Shown in pieces: positions 17,078 to 25,241 of a DNA stretch of 64,000 bases. The stretch is from Pseudomonas sp. RIT288 (GTDB lineage Bacteria > Pseudomonadota > Gammaproteobacteria > Pseudomonadales > Pseudomonadaceae): assembly GCF_000631985.1 (NCBI RefSeq), contig NZ_JFYN01000017.1, forward strand, positions 1 through 64,000, written 5' to 3'. The position numbers were made by a program, and so were the translations under genes. Within the stretch, counting starts at the first letter, position 1. Each line of letters starts with the position of its first letter. The notes under the pieces are model-generated. The model was not told the origin of the DNA, made no database searches, and worked only from the letters and a program-made list of their open reading frames with translations.

Positions 17078-17101
17078 TAAATTTTATTTCACTGTCCTCG
17101 T
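17078..17101 (+). promoter_or_regulatory. Iron-starvation (PvdS) box of pvdA
   Basis: TAAAT-N16-CGT on the plus strand, exact match, about 100 bases upstream of pvdA and directly after the fpvI stop. Confidence 0.87.
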
Positions 17102-17200
17102 TCCTACTCAACAGACGACCTGCTGTCCTGCTCAAGGCCAGTCGGCTCACTTAGGCTCTCCTTTCCCCTTGTTGAGGGGTTCATCCAGAGGACACTGGAA

Positions 17201-18535
17201 ATGACTCAGGCAATTGCATCGCCCATCGTTCACGACCTGATCGGCGTCGGTTTCGGCCCTTCGAACCTGGCGCTGGCCATCGCTCTGCAAGAGCGCGGCC
17301 CGACCCACGGTGAGCTGGATGTGCTGTTCCTCGACAAGCAGGCCAACTACAGCTGGCACGGCAACACCCTGTCGACCCAAAGCGAATTGCAGATTTCCTT
17401 CCTCAAGGATCTGGTGACCCTGCGCAACCCGACCAGCCCGTATTCGTTCGTCAATTACCTGAAGGCCCACGGCCGTCTGGTCGACTTCATCAACCTCGGC
17501 ACCTTCTACCCGTGCCGCATGGAGTACAACGACTACCTGCGCTGGGTCGCCGGGCAGTTCACCGAGCAGAGCCGCTACGGTGAAGAAGTGCTGACCATCG
17601 AACCGGTGCTGCACAACCATCAGGTTGAAGCGCTGCGCGTGATCTCCCGTGACAGCGAAGGCCAGCAGTTCGTGCGCACTGCGCGTTCGGTGGTGGTCAG
17701 CGCCGGCGGCACACCGCGTATTCCGGAGGCGTTCAAGGCGCTGAAGGGCGACAGCCGCGTGTTCCACCACTCGCAGTATCTGTCGCAGATGGCCAAACAG
17801 CCGTGTGTGAATAACCAACCGATGAGCATCGCGATCATCGGCGGCGGGCAGAGCGCGGCGGAAGCCTTCATCGATCTGAACGATTCGTTCCCGTCGGTGC
17901 AGGTCGACATGATCCTGCGCGGCTCGGCGCTCAAGCCTGCGGACGACAGCCCGTTCGTCAACGAAGTGTTCTCGCCGGAGTTCACAGATCTGGTGTTCCA
18001 GCAAAACAGCGCCGAGCGTGAGCGGCTGGTCAACGAGTACCACAACACCAACTACTCGGTGGTCGACATTGATCTGATCGAACGCATCTACGGCATCTTC
18101 TATCGGCAGAAAGTCTCGGGCATCGCTCGTCATGCGTTCCGTACCCTGACCACTGTGGAAAGTGCCACCGCCACCGAGCGCGGCATCGAACTGGCGGTGC
18201 GCAACAACGCCACCGGCGAAGTCACCGTGCGGATCTACGACGCCGTGGTCCTGGCCACCGGTTACGAGCGGCAGATGCACCGCAAATTGCTGGCGCCACT
18301 GGAAGAATACCTCGGTGATTTCGAGGTCGATCGCAACTACAAACTGATTACTGACGAGCGCTGCAAGGCCGGCCTGTACATGCAGGGCTTCTGCCAGGCC
18401 AGCCATGGCCTGAGTGATACGTTGCTCTCGGTGTTGCCGGTGCGTGCCGACGAGATTGCCGGGTCGTTGTATGAGCATGGCAAGAATCGCGGGCATCGTA
18501 CGGTGGCGGATCTGTTGTTGGCGGCTGCCAGCTGA
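17201..18535 (+). CDS. pvdA: L-ornithine N5-monooxygenase PvdA
   Basis: A 444-aa flavin-dependent enzyme that hydroxylates L-ornithine at N5 with NADPH and O2, giving the hydroxamate precursor for pyoverdine. The FAD motif GVGFGPSNLALAIAL is at residues 15-29, the NADPH motif IAIIGGGQSAAEAF near residue 208, and the C-terminal VLATGYERQ (ATGY motif) near 350. Length matches the family (443 aa in P. aeruginosa). The start is preceded by AGAGGACACTGGAA. It carries its own PvdS box. No acyltransferase or formyltransferase (pvdF) lies nearby, so the fate of hydroxyornithine in this strain is not shown here. Confidence 0.95.
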   Translation: MTQAIASPIVHDLIGVGFGPSNLALAIALQERGPTHGELDVLFLDKQANYSWHGNTLSTQSELQISFLKDLVTLRNPTSPYSFVNYLKAHGRLVDFINLGTFYPCRMEYNDYLRWVAGQFTEQSRYGEEVLTIEPVLHNHQVEALRVISRDSEGQQFVRTARSVVVSAGGTPRIPEAFKALKGDSRVFHHSQYLSQMAKQPCVNNQPMSIAIIGGGQSAAEAFIDLNDSFPSVQVDMILRGSALKPADDSPFVNEVFSPEFTDLVFQQNSAERERLVNEYHNTNYSVVDIDLIERIYGIFYRQKVSGIARHAFRTLTTVESATATERGIELAVRNNATGEVTVRIYDAVVLATGYERQMHRKLLAPLEEYLGDFEVDRNYKLITDERCKAGLYMQGFCQASHGLSDTLLSVLPVRADEIAGSLYEHGKNRGHRTVADLLLAAAS

Positions 18536-18559
18536 TTTTTGCGTCGTCTGTAATAGCGC

Positions 18560-18635
18560 TATCGCGAGCAGGCTCACTCCTACAAATGTTCTGTGCACGC
18601 AGGACAAAATGTGGGAGCGAGCCTGCTCGCGAAGG
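18560..18635. repeat. Inverted REP pair (CGCGAGCAGGCTC family) after pvdA
   Basis: ATCGCGAGCAGGCTCACTCC and GTGGGAGCGAGCCTGCTCGC form an inverted pair just after pvdA and probably mark the 3' end of its transcript. Confidence 0.75.
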
Positions 18636-18699
18636 GGCCGTCAAAAACACCCTGAAATCTGAAACCTGAACCCTTCCTGAACATCCCCGATAATCCCCG

Positions 18700-19107
18700 A
18701 CACACCTCCTTCCACGGGTTTACTCTCAAATCATCGAGGCGTAAGCTTCGCGCGTTTTCATCAATAGCGGAGACCCACAGTGGGTACTTGTTCGAGTGAC
18801 AGTTGTCGGCCGGTCTCGGTAACCGGCAGATTCTCGGCAAGATAACGCGCAGCCTTTCTCTGCCGTTGTCTCGCCGTAAAGCGAGCAGCGGCATCCCGAT
18901 CATGGTCAGTTGAGACCATGTCCCGACGTCCTTCTCATCGACACTGAAAGTATGTGATTTCGACCGTGTGGTCGTGATCGCAAACCTATCGACACGCCTG
19001 TCTTTTTCTGACCGGCGCGCCAAGCCTTGCCGTGCCGGATTTTCCGGTGAACGAGGCATGGTCGTACCTGCTCGACGGTTTCCCGGCTGACCATAGGGGC
19101 AACAGCC
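18700..19107 (+). promoter_or_regulatory. Long structured leader upstream of mgtA
   Basis: About 400 bases without a gene precede mgtA. Several hairpins are visible on the plus strand: a 13-bp stem at 18861-18893 (TGCCGTTG..CTCGC paired with GCGAG..CAGCGGCA, loop CGTAAA), a perfect 7-bp CATGGTC/GACCATG stem at 18901-18920, a GCCGGT/ACCGGC stem near 18814-18832, and GACC/GGTC near 18961-18976. Mg transporter genes are often controlled through such leaders. I could not match it to the M-box (ykoK) or the Salmonella mgtA leader. Confidence 0.45.
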
Positions 19108-21807
19108 ATGAAACTTACGCTCAAGGAATTTTTCGCAGGCTTCCTGCGTACGCGCCACATCGCCCGGCACTTCCGTCGCCTGGCGCTGCTGGAATCGATC
19201 AACGACACCACGGTCAGCCGTGAAGTCCCGCCCACCCTGGCCAACACCCTGGTCGATGCGGCCCATCGCGACAGCGGTGAACTGCTGTCGTCGCTGGGTA
19301 CTCACACCGACGGCCTGACCGACTTTGAAGTCGACGCACTGCGCGCGCAGTACGGCCTCAATGAAGTCGAACACGAGCAGCCGCTGCCATGGTGGATCCA
19401 CCTGTGGCACTGCTACAAAAACCCGTTCAACCTGCTGCTGACCCTGTTGGCGGTGATCTCGTGGCTGACCGAAGACCTCAAGGCCGCCACGGTGATTTTC
19501 TCCATGGTGGTGCTGTCGACGCTGCTGCGCTTCTGGCAGGAAAGCAAATCCAACCAGGCCGCCGACGCGCTCAAGGCAATGGTCAGCAATACCGCCACGG
19601 TGATGCGCCGCGACGAGCCGCGGATCGAACTGCCGATCAAGCAACTGGTGCCGGGCGACCTGATCGTGCTGTCCGCCGGCGACATGATTCCTGCCGACTG
19701 CCGGGTGCTCAGCGCCAAGGATCTGTTCGTCAGCCAGGCGGCGATGACCGGTGAATCGATGCCGGTAGAAAAGTTTGCCTGTCAGGCCGACCGCGACACG
19801 CGCAATCCGCTGGAGCTGGAGAACATCCTGTTCATGGGCACCAACGTGGTGTCCGGCACGGCGATGGCGGTGATTCTCACCACGGGCAACAGCACCTATT
19901 TCGGCGCGCTGGCGCAGCGGGTCGGCGCGACTGACCGCGCGGTGACCTCGTTCCAGCTGGGCGTGAATAAGGTCAGCTGGCTGCTGATCCGCTTCATGTT
20001 CGTCATGGCGCCGCTGGTGCTGTTCATCAACGGTTTCACCAAGGGCGACTGGACCGAAGCGCTGCTGTTCGCGCTGTCGATTGCCGTGGGCCTGACCCCG
20101 GAAATGCTGCCGATGATCGTCACCTCGACCCTGGCCAAAGGTGCGGTGTTCCTGTCGCGCAAAAAGGTCATCGTCAAACGTCTGGACGCGATCCAGAACT
20201 TCGGCGCCATGGACGTGCTGTGCACCGACAAGACCGGCACCCTGACCCAGGACAAGATCTTCCTCGCGCGCAATGTCGATGTCTGGGGTGAAGACTCCGA
20301 CGATGTGCTGGAAAAGGCCTACCTCAACAGCTACTACCAGACCGGGCTGAAAAACCTGCTCGACGTGGCGGTGCTGGAACACGTGGAAATCCATCGTGAA
20401 CTGAAGGTCGGCACGGCGTTTCGCAAGGTCGATGAGATCCCTTTCGACTTCAATCGTCGACGCATGTCGGTGGTGGTGGAGGGGCGTGGCGAGCCGCATT
20501 TGCTGATCTGCAAAGGTGCGGTGGAAGAAGTGTTGGCGGTGTGCACCCGCGTGCAGCACGGCGAAGTCGAAGAAGCCTTGAGCGATGAATTGCTGACCCG
20601 GATTCGTCAGGTCACCGCAGCATTCAACGCTGAAGGCTTGCGCGTGGTGGCGGTGGCTGCCCGCTCGATGCCGGAAGGTCGCGACACTTACAGCCTGGCG
20701 GATGAACAGGAACTGACGCTGATCGGTTACGTGGCGTTCCTTGATCCACCGAAGGAAAGCACCGCGCCGGCACTCAAGGCTTTGGCCGAGCACGGCGTGG
20801 CGGTCAAAGTGCTGACCGGTGACAACGAACTGGTGACCGCGAAGATTTGCCGCGAAGTCGGTCTGGCGCAACAGGGCTTGCTGATGGGCAACGACATTGA
20901 GCGCATGAGCGACGCCGAGCTGGCGGTGGCGGTGGAGAACACCAACGTCTTCGCCAAGCTCACGCCGTCGCACAAGGAACGCATCGTGCGCATCCTCAAG
21001 GGCAACGGGCATGTGGTCGGCTTCATGGGCGACGGCATCAACGACGCCCCGGCACTGCGCACCGCCGACATCGGGATCTCGGTAGACAGCGCGGTGGACA
21101 TCGCCAAGGAAGCCGCGGACATCATCCTCCTGGAAAAGAGCCTGATGGTGCTGGAGGAGGGCGTGCTCGAAGGGCGTCGGACTTTCGCCAACATGCTCAA
21201 GTACATCAAGATGACCGCCAGTTCCAACTTCGGCAACGTGTTCTCGGTGCTGGTCGCCAGTGCGTTCATTCCGTTCCTGCCGATGCTGCCGATGCACCTG
21301 CTGGTACAGAACCTGCTCTACGACATTTCGCAGATCGCGATTCCGTTCGACAACGTCGATGAGGACATGCTGAAAAAGCCACAGCGCTGGCAGCCGGCTG
21401 ATGTTGGACGCTTCATGCTGTTCTTCGGGCCGATCAGTTCGATCTTTGACATCACCACGTTCGCCTTGATGTGGTACGTGTTCGATGCCAACACCCCGGA
21501 TCACCAGACGCTGTTCCAGTCCGGCTGGTTCGTGGTGGGGCTGCTGACCCAGACGCTGATCGTGCACATGATCCGCACGCCGAAGATTCCGTTCCTGCAA
21601 AGCCGTGCAGCCATGCCGCTGCTGGTGATGACCGGGATCATCATGGCGGTCGGGATCTTCCTGCCGATGGGGCCACTGGCCAACTACTTCAAACTGCAGG
21701 CGCTGCCGTCGCTGTACTTCGTGTTCCTGCCGATGATCCTGCTGGCGTACATGGCGCTGACCCAGGCGGTGAAAGGCTTCTACATCCGCCGGTTCGGCTG
21801 GCAATAA
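19108..21807 (+). CDS. mgtA: Magnesium-importing P-type ATPase MgtA
   Basis: An 899-aa P3B-type ATPase that imports Mg2+ driven by ATP at the inner membrane. The actuator loop TGESMPVEKF lies near residue 214, the phosphorylated Asp is D374 in CTDKTGTLT, and the hinge GDGINDAPALRTADIGISVD is near 640. Ten hydrophobic segments are arranged as in the family; length is typical. GGGGCAACAGCC precedes the ATG. It is followed by mgtC in the same direction after a REP pair, which suggests joint use under low Mg2+. Expression is probably controlled through the structured leader at 18700-19107. Confidence 0.94.
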   Translation: MKLTLKEFFAGFLRTRHIARHFRRLALLESINDTTVSREVPPTLANTLVDAAHRDSGELLSSLGTHTDGLTDFEVDALRAQYGLNEVEHEQPLPWWIHLWHCYKNPFNLLLTLLAVISWLTEDLKAATVIFSMVVLSTLLRFWQESKSNQAADALKAMVSNTATVMRRDEPRIELPIKQLVPGDLIVLSAGDMIPADCRVLSAKDLFVSQAAMTGESMPVEKFACQADRDTRNPLELENILFMGTNVVSGTAMAVILTTGNSTYFGALAQRVGATDRAVTSFQLGVNKVSWLLIRFMFVMAPLVLFINGFTKGDWTEALLFALSIAVGLTPEMLPMIVTSTLAKGAVFLSRKKVIVKRLDAIQNFGAMDVLCTDKTGTLTQDKIFLARNVDVWGEDSDDVLEKAYLNSYYQTGLKNLLDVAVLEHVEIHRELKVGTAFRKVDEIPFDFNRRRMSVVVEGRGEPHLLICKGAVEEVLAVCTRVQHGEVEEALSDELLTRIRQVTAAFNAEGLRVVAVAARSMPEGRDTYSLADEQELTLIGYVAFLDPPKESTAPALKALAEHGVAVKVLTGDNELVTAKICREVGLAQQGLLMGNDIERMSDAELAVAVENTNVFAKLTPSHKERIVRILKGNGHVVGFMGDGINDAPALRTADIGISVDSAVDIAKEAADIILLEKSLMVLEEGVLEGRRTFANMLKYIKMTASSNFGNVFSVLVASAFIPFLPMLPMHLLVQNLLYDISQIAIPFDNVDEDMLKKPQRWQPADVGRFMLFFGPISSIFDITTFALMWYVFDANTPDHQTLFQSGWFVVGLLTQTLIVHMIRTPKIPFLQSRAAMPLLVMTGIIMAVGIFLPMGPLANYFKLQALPSLYFVFLPMILLAYMALTQAVKGFYIRRFGWQ

Positions 21808-21838
21808 CAGCAGGCTGCAATCTTCACCTGCCACCCTT

Positions 21839-21916
21839 TAGGAGCTGCCGCAGGCTGCGATCTTTTGATCTTGCTTTCAAAGATCAACAGATCGCAGCCT
21901 GCGGCAGCTCCTACAG
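21839..21916. repeat. Inverted REP pair between mgtA and mgtC
   Basis: GGAGCTGCCGCAGGCTGCGA and its inverted partner GATCGCAGCCTGCGGCAGCT flank a short loop with TTGATC/GATCAA. It lies within a likely mgtA-mgtC transcript and could reduce read-through. Confidence 0.75.
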
Positions 21917-21987
21917 GGATCGGGTGTTTCAAGTGCATTGGCAGCAAGCCCCAACCAAGGGACTGTATCTATTCAAGGAGCTTCATC

Positions 21988-22704
21988 ATGCAAGCCGTCA
22001 ACAACCTCAACCTCGATTCACTGCTCGACACCCTCGTCAGCCTCAGCGCGGCGTTCATCCTCGGCGGCCTGATCGGTTTCGAGCGCCAGTACCGGCAACG
22101 CACTGCCGGCCTGCGCACCAACGTGCTGGTGGCGGTCGGCGCGGCGATTTTCGTCGACATGGCCAACCGTCTCGGCGGCGCTGAAGGCGCGGTGCGGGTG
22201 GTCGCCTACGTGGTCTCGGGCATCGGCTTTCTCGGTGCCGGGGTGATCATGCGCGAGGAGGGTAACGTCCGTGGCCTCAATACCGCCGCGACTCTGTGGA
22301 CTTCCGCCGCCGTCGGTGCCTGCGCCGGTGCCGACCTGCTGGCCGAAGCGGTGCTCGGCACGCTGTTCATCCTCGCCGCCAACACTTTGCTGCGGCCGAT
22401 CGTCAACAACATCAACCGCCAGCCACTGGACGTAGTCTCGGCCGAAGTCACCAACATCGTTTACGTGATCGCCCGGCGCTCGCAGCAGAAAGCCGTGTTC
22501 GCCCTGCTCGAAGCCGAGCTGGAACGCAGCAACTACCCGGCCAGCGACATCGACGTGCACGCCTTCGGTGCCGACGAAATCGAGATCGAAGCCACGCTGG
22601 CGACCACTTCGGTGGACGGTGACGAACTGGATGCCCTGGTGGCACGGATCTCGACTTCAGCGCTGGTGGTGCAGGCGTTCTGGAGTCCGAGTACGACGGA
22701 ATAA
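21988..22704 (+). CDS. mgtC: MgtC/SapB family protein
   Basis: A 238-aa inner-membrane protein with an MgtC-type hydrophobic N-terminal half (about residues 1-140) and an ACT-like C-terminal domain. Family features include ILGGLIGFERQYRQRTAGLR, TNVLVAVGAAIFVDMA and GIGFLGAGVIMREEGNVRGL followed by NTAATLWTSAAVG. MgtC proteins help growth in low Mg2+ and inside macrophages and are thought to modulate the F1Fo ATPase; they are not proven Mg transporters. The ATG at 21988 has a strong AAGGAG upstream; earlier in-frame codons lie in the REP pair. Pairing with mgtA supports a low-Mg2+ response. Confidence 0.88.
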   Translation: MQAVNNLNLDSLLDTLVSLSAAFILGGLIGFERQYRQRTAGLRTNVLVAVGAAIFVDMANRLGGAEGAVRVVAYVVSGIGFLGAGVIMREEGNVRGLNTAATLWTSAAVGACAGADLLAEAVLGTLFILAANTLLRPIVNNINRQPLDVVSAEVTNIVYVIARRSQQKAVFALLEAELERSNYPASDIDVHAFGADEIEIEATLATTSVDGDELDALVARISTSALVVQAFWSPSTTE

Positions 22705-22837
22705 GGCAACAACATCGGGCCGCGATTCGGCGTGGCTCCCGGCGATCACAATCGCCACCTCTGTTTCAGGAAAATCGCCGCATCGGAGAATGCCTGTGCG
22801 GCATCTTGTCGGCTTTCAAGAGGTTTCCAGCTGTCTT

Positions 22838-22851
22838 TAGGATTTTTCCTA
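22838..22851. promoter_or_regulatory. Inverted repeat TAGGA-N4-TCCTA, copy 1
   Basis: The extended motif TTTAGGATTTTTCCTACA lies with its core end 61 bases before the ATG of the pseudo-receiver at 22913. A second copy has identical spacing before the paralogue at 24663. It resembles the inverted heptads bound by BvgA/RcsB-type NarL regulators, so the RocA1-like regulator at 25242 is a plausible binder (inference). Confidence 0.6.
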
Positions 22852-22912
22852 CATAGGTTCTGATTGGATCTGGTTAGCGTGTTGACCACATTTTCTTACG
22901 CCGTCAAACCCT

Positions 22913-23302
22913 ATGTCCTACAAGTGCAAACGAATCGTGATTGTTGAAGAACAGCACGCTCTGCAATCCAGAATCGCCAGAGTCTTCAACGAACTGGGCT
23001 ACCGCCACCTCACGCCAGTGCGTTCGTTTCGTGAACTGTTGGCGTTGACGCATTACTCCCATGAGCCGTTCGAGCAGTTCGACCTGATGATCATCAATGG
23101 CGAACTGATTGCCGCCGCGGGTGTTGACCCGGTGCGCTTCTTTCAGGGCAACCCACAGATCCGCCACGGCGTGATTCACGATGCCCGGCGCGGTCAGCCA
23201 CGGGCCGAGGCGATTTATGCCACCCATCGACGGCAGCTGTTCATGCTCCGTACGCCGGATCGCCAGACTCTTGGCCCCGTACTTGAACATCTCGATGGTT
23301 GA
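22913..23302 (+). CDS. Pseudo-receiver protein 1 (degenerate response-regulator domain)
   Basis: A 129-aa single-domain protein with the receiver fold outline. The acidic pair remains (IVIVEEQ), but the position of the phosphorylated Asp is Asn (FDLMIINGEL), and the conserved Lys of receivers is not evident. It cannot be phosphorylated in the usual way and may bind a partner instead. It is paralogous to the protein at 24663-25097: both share PV-S--ELL-L--Y--EPF followed by IN-EL. It lies upstream of a RocR-like EAL regulator and shares an upstream operator with its paralogue. I do not recognise a named family; function unknown, probably part of the Roc-like locus. Confidence 0.75.
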   Translation: MSYKCKRIVIVEEQHALQSRIARVFNELGYRHLTPVRSFRELLALTHYSHEPFEQFDLMIINGELIAAAGVDPVRFFQGNPQIRHGVIHDARRGQPRAEAIYATHRRQLFMLRTPDRQTLGPVLEHLDG

Positions 23303-23369
23303 GCGATTACAGATGCTCCCTCGCGAGCTCAACACTCATCCGCACTTCACCCACAATGAGACACCCCTC

Positions 23370-24578
23370 ATGCCCAATCTGCCGCTTCGTATCCTGGTGC
23401 TTGAAGACCATGCTTTCCAGCGCTCCGTAGCGGTGAACATGTTGCAGGGTCTGGGTTGTGAGCAGGTGCTGGAAGCCAGCGACGGTGCGCAGGCGCTGGC
23501 GTTGCTCGATCAAGTCGGCTCGGTGGACGTCGCCCTGTGCGACTTGCAGATGGAGGGCATGGACGGTCTGGAGTTTCTGCAGCGGGTGGGCGCGTCGGGT
23601 CAGGTCAGGTCGGTGATCATCAGCAGTTCGCTGTCGGCGGATCTGCGGCGGGCGGTACACCAGATGGTCGCGCTGCTTGGGCTGAACCTCCTCGGGGATG
23701 TCGGCAAGCCGCTGCACGCCCAGGTGCTGGCCGAGTTGCTGGACACATTCGTCAACCGGCAGATCAGCCCGTCGCAGCCGCAGCGTACGACGACGCTGGC
23801 CAGTGAAAGGGAGGTACGCCATGCGCTGGCTGAAGGCCAATTGCAGGCCTGGTATCAACCCAAGTTCAACCTGCAGAGCGGCGAAGTCTGTGGCGTCGAA
23901 GTGCTGTGCCGCTGGCTGCATCCGACACGCGGGTTGATTTCGCCGGCGCTGTTCGTGCCGGTGCTTGAGCGTTGCGCGCTGCTCGACGAGATGCTGTTTG
24001 CGCAGATTGGTCAGGCCTTGCGGGTGCAGCGCAGTGCCCGGGCGCAGGGCTTTGTCTTGAACATGGCGTTCAACCTGCAAACCGTGCAATTGGCCAATGC
24101 GCAACTGACGTCGACGTTGAAAAGCCTGTTGGCCGAACATAAAACCTGCGGTTCGAGCCTGACCTTCGAGCTGACCGAAAGCGGTCTGCTCGAAGCGCCG
24201 GCCACCAGTCTGGAGAGTCTGGTGCGATTGCGCATCATGGGCTGTCGCTTGTCGATCGACGATTTCGGTGCCGGATTCTCTTCATTGCAGCGTTTGTGTC
24301 AGTTGCCATTCAACGAGATCAAGCTCGACGCCGATTTCATTCGTAACCTTGCGCACGAACCCCGTTGCCGCGCGGCCATCAGCAGCACCCTGGCATTGGG
24401 CGAAACCCTGGGCATGAGCGTGGTCATCGAGGGCATCGAAACCGATGCGCAACGTCGGGAGTTGCTGGCGCTGGGTTGCACGCAGGGCCAGGGCTACTGG
24501 TACGCACGGCCGATGGCCGGGGCCGACTTGCTGAACTGGCTGCAACAGCGCAACCACCGGAGAGACTCGGATGAATGA
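23370..24578 (+). CDS. RocR-like receiver-EAL c-di-GMP phosphodiesterase
   Basis: A 402-aa response regulator with an N-terminal receiver and a C-terminal EAL domain. Receiver: ILVLEDHAFQR, phosphoacceptor D58 in CDLQMEGMDGL. EAL: GVEVLCRW (E177; EVL also occurs in P. aeruginosa RocR), RLRIMGCRLSIDDFGAGFSS, EIKLDADFI and VVIEGIETDAQ, so the main metal and catalytic residues of active c-di-GMP phosphodiesterases appear present. The sequence closely resembles RocR/SadR, which antagonises RocA1 and degrades c-di-GMP in P. aeruginosa. I chose the ATG at 23370 (MPNLPLRIL...), right at the receiver; the longer frame is untypical. Its neighbours are two pseudo-receivers and the RocA1/RocS1-like pair. 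Confidence 0.85.
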   Translation: MPNLPLRILVLEDHAFQRSVAVNMLQGLGCEQVLEASDGAQALALLDQVGSVDVALCDLQMEGMDGLEFLQRVGASGQVRSVIISSSLSADLRRAVHQMVALLGLNLLGDVGKPLHAQVLAELLDTFVNRQISPSQPQRTTTLASEREVRHALAEGQLQAWYQPKFNLQSGEVCGVEVLCRWLHPTRGLISPALFVPVLERCALLDEMLFAQIGQALRVQRSARAQGFVLNMAFNLQTVQLANAQLTSTLKSLLAEHKTCGSSLTFELTESGLLEAPATSLESLVRLRIMGCRLSIDDFGAGFSSLQRLCQLPFNEIKLDADFIRNLAHEPRCRAAISSTLALGETLGMSVVIEGIETDAQRRELLALGCTQGQGYWYARPMAGADLLNWLQQRNHRRDSDE

Positions 24579-24587
24579 ACGGATTTT

Positions 24588-24601
24588 TAGGAAAGATCCT
24601 A
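24588..24601. promoter_or_regulatory. Inverted repeat TAGGA-N4-TCCTA, copy 2
   Basis: TTTAGGAAAGATCCTACA, with the core ending 61 bases before the ATG of the pseudo-receiver at 24663. Arm sequences and distance to the start codon equal copy 1 at 22838, although the loop differs (AAGA versus TTTT). That points to selection on the arms. Confidence 0.6.
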
Positions 24602-24662
24602 CAGAGTTGCTCCTGCGGCTTGCGTAGCCTTGGCGCATCCAACCCACTCCAGGAGATTGAGC

Positions 24663-25097
24663 ATGATCAATAAATCCCTGCGCATCCTGATTGCTGATCC
24701 GCAGCATTTTCACCGGATGAAAATCGAGCGCCTGTTCAATCGCCTCGACTACTTCCGCGTCGCTCCGGTACAGAGTCTGCTTGAGCTGCTGACCCTGGTG
24801 GACTACGGCTGTGAACCGTTCGACGCCGTGGTCATCAACGCCGAGCTGGCGGCCGGATCGCTGGACCTGCCGGGGTTTTTCCTCAACAACCCGCATGTGC
24901 GCCACGTCCTGGTCTATAACGAGCCCACGGCACCGGCGCTGACACCCGCCGGTTTCGCTCAGGAAAACCTGCAGATCAGCCATGTCGCGTTGCCCGATGC
25001 GGCCGCGATCAGGCACCTGATGGCGCGGGTCGATGTTGCCCCGGTTTGCGCGGCGAACACCTGGAAACCGGCGCCAGCCCTGCAGCGCCGGGCTTGA
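24663..25097 (+). CDS. Pseudo-receiver protein 2 (paralogue of the 22913 gene)
   Basis: A 144-aa receiver-like protein. It begins LRILIADPQHFHRMKIERLF (one acidic residue left at the metal site), and the phosphoacceptor position is again Asn (FDAVVINAEL). No conserved receiver Lys is evident, and the last ~25 residues are a Pro/Ala-rich tail (CAANTWKPAPALQRR). The ATG at 24663 has a clear CAGGAG ribosome site. It lies between the RocR-like and RocA1-like genes in the same direction. A non-phosphorylated partner or adaptor role for the Roc-like kinase is possible but unproven. Confidence 0.75.
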   Translation: MINKSLRILIADPQHFHRMKIERLFNRLDYFRVAPVQSLLELLTLVDYGCEPFDAVVINAELAAGSLDLPGFFLNNPHVRHVLVYNEPTAPALTPAGFAQENLQISHVALPDAAAIRHLMARVDVAPVCAANTWKPAPALQRRA

Positions 25098-25120
25098 GCA
25101 CGGATAACCCTTCCGCGCAA

Positions 25121-25136
25121 CTGTCAGATCTGACAG
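25121..25136. promoter_or_regulatory. Perfect 16-bp palindrome CTGTCAGATCTGACAG
   Basis: The palindrome lies 105 bases before the NarL-type regulator gene. No T-run follows, so an operator is more likely than a terminator. The bound protein is unknown. Confidence 0.4.
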
Positions 25137-25241
25137 GTAGATACGGTTTGCTTCCCGTGTAACAGTCTTTGCGCAGCCACCCCGGCGAAGAACAGCCGAT
25201 GCCGATGGCGCCATCGTCCTGTTTTTGCACTGGGAGCGGTC

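Noticed and set aside
18700..19107. M-box (ykoK) riboswitch before mgtA
   Set aside because: The conserved M-box core sequences known to me are not found; only general hairpins are seen.
18580..21834. Minus-strand frame of 1084 codons opposite mgtA
   Set aside because: Antisense shadow of the P-type ATPase; it also runs through the REP pair and leader.
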